A stretch of DNA of 9,134 nucleotides, from contig JAEWSZ010000221.1 in NCBI GenBank assembly GCA_023397905.1, positions 1 through 9,134 of the forward strand. The letters are read 5' to 3'. Shown in pieces: positions 6,207 to 9,134 of this stretch. Position 1 is the stretch's first letter, and the number at the start of each line of letters is the position of its first letter. The position numbers and the translations under genes are program-made. Under the pieces are notes generated by a model that did not search any database, was not told the DNA's origin, and worked only from the letters and a program-made list of their open reading frames with translations. This DNA comes from Bacillota bacterium (GTDB lineage: Bacteria; Bacillota; Clostridia; Acetivibrionales; DSM-1351).

Positions 6207-6905
6207 ATGATAATGAAGAGAACTACTGCCATAAGTTCAGTCAACGGCCTGGAGCAAATGCTGACAAGCGATGATTTCGAAGGCCTTAAAGTAAGTTTTT
6301 TTGAAATGCAGCACCTGTATCAATCGGCAACCCGTGAAATCAGTACAAAGCTGGAAATACTGGATGATGAATTTCAGGTCATCCATAAAAGAAATCCCAT
6401 CCATCATATGCAAAGCCGTATTAAATCCATAAAGAGTATTTTTGAGAAATTGAACAGAAAGGATTTTGAAATAAGCATAGAATCCGCCAAGGCAAATTTG
6501 CATGACATAGCGGGAATAAGGGTGGTATGCTACTACATCGAAGACATATATATGATTGCCAGAATGCTGACACAGCAGGATGACATAACACTTGTCCGTG
6601 AAACGGATTACATCAAAAATCCAAAAGCCAACGGGTACCGCAGCCTTCATCTTGTGGTCAAGGTGCCTGTGTTCTTTTCGGAAGGAAAGGAAATAGTGCC
6701 CGTTGAAATTCAGATCAGGACCATTGCCATGGATTTCTGGGCCAGTCTGGAGCATCAGCTGAGATACAAGACCATCGATGCAATACCGCCCCAGGTTGCA
6801 AAAGAACTTCTGGAATGCGCCGATACCATTGCCGACACAGATCTGAAAATGCAAGGCATATATAAATCCATCGAACAGTTTAATTATAACACCGATGTGG
6901 AATAA
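6207..6905 (+). CDS. relQ: Small alarmone synthetase, RelQ/YjbM-like (p)ppGpp synthase
   Basis: This 232-aa single-domain enzyme would transfer pyrophosphate from ATP to the 3' position of GDP or GTP, making (p)ppGpp in the cytoplasm. It has the RelA/SpoT synthetase core without hydrolase, TGS or ACT domains, which defines small alarmone synthetases. Visible motifs are R71-x-K73 with S77 and K81 (RIKSIKSIFEKL), D100 in HDIAGIRVV, NPKANGYRSLH at 138-148 with the guanine-stacking Y144, and VEIQIRT at 167-171 carrying the catalytic-site E167, followed by FWASLEHQLRYK. All expected residues are present, so it should be active. AAGGGAG (6191-6197) is 9 bases before ATG 6207; a second ATG at 6213 is less well placed. 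It is slightly longer than typical RelQ proteins at the N-terminus. No terminator lies directly after it, so transcripts may run to the one at 7255-7282. Assignment to RelQ and not RelP is tentative. Confidence 0.92.
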   Translation: MIMKRTTAISSVNGLEQMLTSDDFEGLKVSFFEMQHLYQSATREISTKLEILDDEFQVIHKRNPIHHMQSRIKSIKSIFEKLNRKDFEISIESAKANLHDIAGIRVVCYYIEDIYMIARMLTQQDDITLVRETDYIKNPKANGYRSLHLVVKVPVFFSEGKEIVPVEIQIRTIAMDFWASLEHQLRYKTIDAIPPQVAKELLECADTIADTDLKMQGIYKSIEQFNYNTDVE

Positions 6906-6981
6906 TGACGGCAATGACAGTAAGCCCGGGATTGAGTTTACGGCAGCATGCGGCGGTCTGAAAATCAGGTGAAACCGGCTG

Positions 6982-7010
6982 TTGCAATGTTGGCCGGGGC
7001 GTGGTAAAAT
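6982..7010 (+). promoter_or_regulatory. Promoter of the small-peptide unit
   Basis: TTGCAA (6982-6987), a 17-bp spacer and TAAAAT (7005-7010) preceded by TGG form an extended -10 promoter. Transcription would begin near 7017, leaving a leader of about 57 nt that ends in a strong ribosome site. Confidence 0.65.
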
Positions 7011-7041
7011 TTATAAGTGCGTATGGAAAATGCCCATCCGC

Positions 7042-7059
7042 AATAAAACTGAGTTTATT
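7042..7059 (+). promoter_or_regulatory. A/U hairpin or operator abutting the peptide gene's ribosome site
   Basis: AATAAAACT (7042-7050) and AGTTTATT (7052-7059) are inverted repeats with one bulged A. They end directly before AAGGAGG (7060-7066). As RNA they could form a weak hairpin next to the ribosome site, and as DNA a small operator. Confidence 0.35.
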
Positions 7060-7073
7060 AAGGAGGTGAAATG

Positions 7074-7190
7074 ATGAAAGCAACAACGGGTTTTAACAAT
7101 ATTTTGGATAGACTTGACAATGTAATTGCCAGTATTTCAGCAATTAAGGCTGTTAAAGGGAGGAGTCTGTCCAAAAATGAATATTGTTGA
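7074..7190 (+). CDS. Small peptide gene (38 aa), unrecognised
   Basis: The ORF starts MKATTGFNNILDRLDNV, continues through a predicted helical stretch (ASISAIKAVK) and ends RSLSKNEYC, a C-terminal cysteine. AAGGAGG (7060-7066) lies 7 bases before ATG 7074; an adjacent ATG at 7071 is in frame but closer (4 bases). The peptide has an amphipathic, not fully hydrophobic character and no signal peptide or obvious leader-core division. It has its own promoter (6982-7010) and terminator (7255-7282), which together with the near-perfect ribosome site argue for real expression. A second ORF overlaps its end by 14 bases in the +1 frame. I do not recognise a family. Possibilities include a signalling or antimicrobial peptide, a small regulatory protein, or the first half of a frameshifted 60-odd-residue gene. 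Confidence 0.6.
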   Translation: MKATTGFNNILDRLDNVIASISAIKAVKGRSLSKNEYC

Positions 7191-7263
7191 CTTGTTGAGC
7201 TGGTGGATCATCATTTTACATCTGAAATTTATTAAATCAATAAAATTTTCAATGCCCGGGTGA
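7177..7263 (+). CDS. Overlapping hydrophobic mini-ORF (28 aa), speculative
   Basis: ATG 7177 overlaps the end of the 38-aa ORF in the +1 frame and encodes MNIVDLLSWWIIILHLKF followed by a lysine-bearing tail (IKSIKF) and MPG. A tryptophan pair, isoleucine/leucine run and basic tail resemble membrane-active peptides in general character. GGAGG (7160-7164) lies about 12 bases before it, a little far, so translational coupling would be needed. Its last codons fall in the terminator stem, which counts against it. It may instead be the shifted C-terminal half of the preceding ORF, or chance. Confidence 0.3.
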   Translation: MNIVDLLSWWIIILHLKFIKSIKFSMPG

Positions 7264-7282
7264 TTGCTTGCCCGGGTTTTTT
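7255..7282 (+). terminator. Rho-independent terminator of the small-peptide unit
   Basis: CCCGGG (7255-7260) pairs with CCCGGG (7271-7276) across a 10-nt loop, followed by six T (7277-7282). It closes the peptide unit and can also end read-through from the alarmone synthetase gene. Confidence 0.85.
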
Positions 7283-7319
7283 ATTGAAATATAAATTGAA
7301 ACGTTTATTGAACATACCT

Positions 7320-7348
7320 CCGCAAAAAGAAACAGGATTTTTTTGCGG
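7320..7348. other. Hairpin CCGCAAAAA/TTTTTGCGG in the ABC-F leader region
   Basis: A perfect 9-bp stem (7320-7328 with 7340-7348) encloses an 11-nt loop. No T-run follows it in either direction. It lies between two terminators in a stretch without a gene, so it may be part of a small RNA or an attenuator. Confidence 0.5.
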
Positions 7349-7374
7349 GAACGTCATAGTTGCAAATATCCTTT

Positions 7375-7417
7375 AAAAACCTGAGCCGGCAATCTGTCCA
7401 CCGGCTCAGGTTTTTTT
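7375..7417 (+). terminator. Strong terminator without its own gene, upstream of the ABC-F gene
   Basis: CCTGAGCCGG (7380-7389) pairs with CCGGCTCAGG (7401-7410), extended by five A:T pairs (7375-7379 with 7411-7415), with an 11-nt loop and seven T (7411-7417). No ORF ends just before it and the peptide unit already has its own terminator. It therefore ends an unseen transcript, or acts as an attenuator for transcription entering the ABC-F gene. Confidence 0.88.
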
Positions 7418-7440
7418 ATCCGGACACGAAATGAGAAAGG

Positions 7441-7468
7441 TTGAAAGAAATTTTAAAAAAATTATAAA
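7441..7468 (+). promoter_or_regulatory. Promoter of the ABC-F gene
   Basis: TTGAAA (7441-7446), a 16-bp spacer and TATAAA (7463-7468) lie just after the strong terminator. Transcription would start near 7475, inside the palindrome GGACCGGGTCC (7472-7482), a possible operator. Confidence 0.65.
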
Positions 7469-7482
7469 GGGGGACCGGGTCC

Positions 7483-7536
7483 ATGCCGGCTTTCATGAGG
7501 TTTTGTGAGAGAGGCGGGGCATGGGCATATTTATGA
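7483..7536 (+). CDS. Upstream ORF (17 aa) ahead of the ABC-F gene, candidate leader peptide
   Basis: ATG 7483 opens a 17-codon ORF, MPAFMRFCERGGAWAYL, preceded by GGGGG (7469-7473) at 9 bases. Its stop TGA (7534-7536) overlaps ATG 7533, the second in-frame start of the ABC-F gene, in an ATGA arrangement typical of translational coupling. Leader peptides that sense ribosome-targeting drugs are known upstream of some ABC-F resistance genes. Whether this one is translated is unproven; a 17-codon ORF can arise by chance. Confidence 0.35.
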   Translation: MPAFMRFCERGGAWAYL

Positions 7537-9134
7537 TCGATATAGCTGTAAAGGATTTAAACAAATATTACGGAAGCAACCATGTGCTGAAAGGCATGTC
7601 ATTTGAAATAAAAAGCAATGAAAAGGTTGGCCTGCTGGGTAAAAACGGTTCCGGCAAGACCACGGTATTCAAGATACTTGGAGGAAAGCTTGAATATGAA
7701 GGAGGGGATATTATAAAGGCCTCGGGCAGGAAAGTTGAGATCCTGGAGCAGGTGCCAGAATTCAACGAGGCGTGGACTGTTGAGGATGTATTGCAGTCGG
7801 CCTTCGGAGAGGTGTCTGAGCTCCGGTCCGAGATGAAAAGGCTGGAGAGCCTCATTGCTTCGGAGCCTTCCGAACGCACGCTTAACAGGTACGGACAGCT
7901 TCAGACCGGATATGAGGCTATGGGAGGCTATGAGTGCGACAGCAAAACCGACAGGATATGTATGGGCATAAATATCTCCACGGATATGCGGGGCCAGCTT
8001 TTTTCCACCCTCAGCGGAGGGGAGAAGACCCGGGTAAATCTGTCCAGAATACTTTTAAGGGAAGCGGATATATTACTGCTGGATGAGCCCACAAACCACC
8101 TTGACCTGAAATCCCTGCAATGGCTGGAACAATATATTGGAGGCTACGGCGGAACCGTTATTGTAATATCCCATGACAGGTATTTCCTGGACGGCGTGGT
8201 CAGCAGGATCATTGAAATAGAGGATGGCAAAGCTGAGTTTTATGAGGGGAATTACAGCTTCTACGCCCTTGAAAAGCAGAGAAGGTTTACACTGCAGAAT
8301 GAGAGGTATGAACAGCAGCAGAGGAAAATAGGACAGATGGAGGCCGCGGCGAAGAGGATGCATGAATGGGCCCAAAATGCAGATAACCCGGGTATGCACA
8401 GGAGAGCCTTCTCCATGGAAAAGCGCATTGAGCGCATGGACAAAATCCACAGGCCTGCCGCGGCCAGGAAGCTCACTGCCGATTTCCGGAACAGCAGTTT
8501 TTCCGGTGAGGAAATGGTCTGGTTCAGGGAGGTGGGAAAAGAGTATGACGGAAAGGTCCTGTTTGACGGCGTGGATCTGAAAGTATTCAAAGACGACAGA
8601 ATTGCGGTCATGGGGGAAAACGGCTGCGGAAAGTCGACGCTCATAAGGATACTCATGGGCCTGGATACTCCGGACAGAGGGGCGGTCGCAGCCGGCAACA
8701 GCCTGAAGGCGGCATATATGCCGCAGATGATTGAGTTTGAAAACAAAGAGGCCTCCGTCCTGGAAAGCCTGAGATACTTCCTTGAAACCAGTGAGGAAAA
8801 AGCAAGGAGCATATTGGCAGGCTTCAATTTTATAGGCGTGGACGTATTTAAAAAAGTGGGCTCCCTTTCCGGCGGAGAGAAAAGCCGCCTGAAAATGTGC
8901 ATGCTTATGCAGGGGGACTGCAATCTGCTGGTTCTGGATGAGCCCACCAACCACCTGGACATAGCGTCAAGGGAATGGGTCGAGGAAGCGGTGTCCCAGT
9001 ATGAAGGGACCCTGATGTTCATATCCCATGACAGGTATTTTCTGAATAAGTTTGCCAACAGGATATGGGCCATGTCCGGAGTGGGAATAACGGATTTTAA
9101 GGGCACATTTGACGAGTACTGCGCCTGGCTGGAC
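7521..9134 (+). CDS. ABC-F family ATPase (ribosome-associated), 3' partial
   Basis: The window holds 538 codons without a stop; the gene runs off the right edge, probably missing only a short C-terminal part. ABC-F proteins are soluble twin-ATPase factors that bind the ribosomal E site, rescuing stalled translation or dislodging antibiotics; they do not transport. Domain 1 shows GKNGSGKT (residues 40-47), LSGGEKTR (164-171), Walker B LLLDEPTNHLD (D188, E189) and SHDRYFL. Residues about 245-330 form the charged helical interdomain linker (YEQQQRKIGQMEAAAKRM, then FSMEKRIERM) that reaches toward the P-site tRNA. Domain 2 shows GENGCGKS (365-372), LSGGEKSR (449-456), LDEPTNHLD (D473, E474) and SHDRYFL. 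There are no membrane segments. ATG 7521 follows GAGAGG at 6 bases; ATG 7533 (MIDIAVKDLNKYYG) fits the usual family start and remains possible. Resistance type versus housekeeping type cannot be decided from the sequence alone. Confidence 0.95.
   Translation, partial: MGIFMIDIAVKDLNKYYGSNHVLKGMSFEIKSNEKVGLLGKNGSGKTTVFKILGGKLEYEGGDIIKASGRKVEILEQVPEFNEAWTVEDVLQSAFGEVSELRSEMKRLESLIASEPSERTLNRYGQLQTGYEAMGGYECDSKTDRICMGINISTDMRGQLFSTLSGGEKTRVNLSRILLREADILLLDEPTNHLDLKSLQWLEQYIGGYGGTVIVISHDRYFLDGVVSRIIEIEDGKAEFYEGNYSFYALEKQRRFTLQNERYEQQQRKIGQMEAAAKRMHEWAQNADNPGMHRRAFSMEKRIERMDKIHRPAAARKLTADFRNSSFSGEEMVWFREVGKEYDGKVLFDGVDLKVFKDDRIAVMGENGCGKSTLIRILMGLDTPDRGAVAAGNSLKAAYMPQMIEFENKEASVLESLRYFLETSEEKARSILAGFNFIGVDVFKKVGSLSGGEKSRLKMCMLMQGDCNLLVLDEPTNHLDIASREWVEEAVSQYEGTLMFISHDRYFLNKFANRIWAMSGVGITDFKGTFDEYCAWLD

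Noticed and set aside
6237..6914. Minus-strand 225-codon ORF opposite the alarmone synthetase
   Set aside because: The plus strand has every synthetase motif; the minus-strand translation has no recognisable domain.
8073..9106. Two long minus-strand ORFs and a 72-codon plus-strand ORF within the ABC-F gene
   Set aside because: All lie in other frames of an intact ABC-F coding sequence with duplicated Walker A, signature and Walker B motifs.

Overview
The window looks like a Bacillota (Clostridia) chromosome, probably a plant-cell-wall-degrading anaerobe of the Clostridium cluster III type (Acetivibrio/Ruminiclostridium/Thermoclostridium relatives). The evidence is a multimodular, S-layer-anchored GH10 xylanase, strong AAGGAGG-type ribosome sites, sigma-A-like promoters, and house genes of mid GC separated by very AT-rich spacers. 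This assignment is inferred from gene content and not from a database match.

Layout. 1-3462 (+): a large extracellular xylanase whose 5' end lies outside the window (end of one CBM22, a second CBM22, GH10 catalytic domain, CBM9, an unassigned beta-rich module, three SLH repeats). 3463-3693: convergent intergenic region with a bidirectional terminator and a stray copy of a repeat-element end. 3694-4302 (-): an AT-rich CPBP/CAAX-type membrane protease-like gene. 4340-4675: divergent regulatory region with a near-consensus promoter, a perfect inverted-repeat operator candidate and a 10-bp tandem repeat. 4676-5278 (+): TetR-type repressor. 5459-5695 (+): small Cys4 zinc-ribbon protein. 5731-5887: MITE-like element with about 40-bp imperfect terminal inverted repeats. 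5888-6206: very AT-rich leader. 6207-6905 (+): small alarmone synthetase (RelQ-like). 6982-7282 (+): a compact transcription unit with its own promoter, a 38-aa peptide gene, an overlapping 28-aa hydrophobic ORF and a terminator. 7320-7417: two further hairpins, the second a strong terminator with no gene of its own. 7441-9134 (+): promoter, 17-aa upstream ORF and an ABC-F ATPase gene that runs off the right edge.

How the parts relate. The xylanase is a free-standing surface enzyme that would hold the cell on xylan. The TetR gene is very probably autoregulated through the inverted repeat just downstream of its promoter; its other targets are not visible, although the divergent CPBP gene and the following zinc-ribbon gene are candidates. 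The right half has a translation-stress theme (alarmone synthetase, then an ABC-F protein with leader hairpins and an upstream ORF), but no shared operon is proven: strong terminators at 7255-7282 and 7375-7417 separate the units.

The best candidates for something undescribed are the small-peptide unit at 6982-7282, the leader architecture of the ABC-F gene, and the short terminal-inverted-repeat element with a solo end copy at 3498-3519. No CRISPR array, tRNA, rRNA or intact transposase was found.
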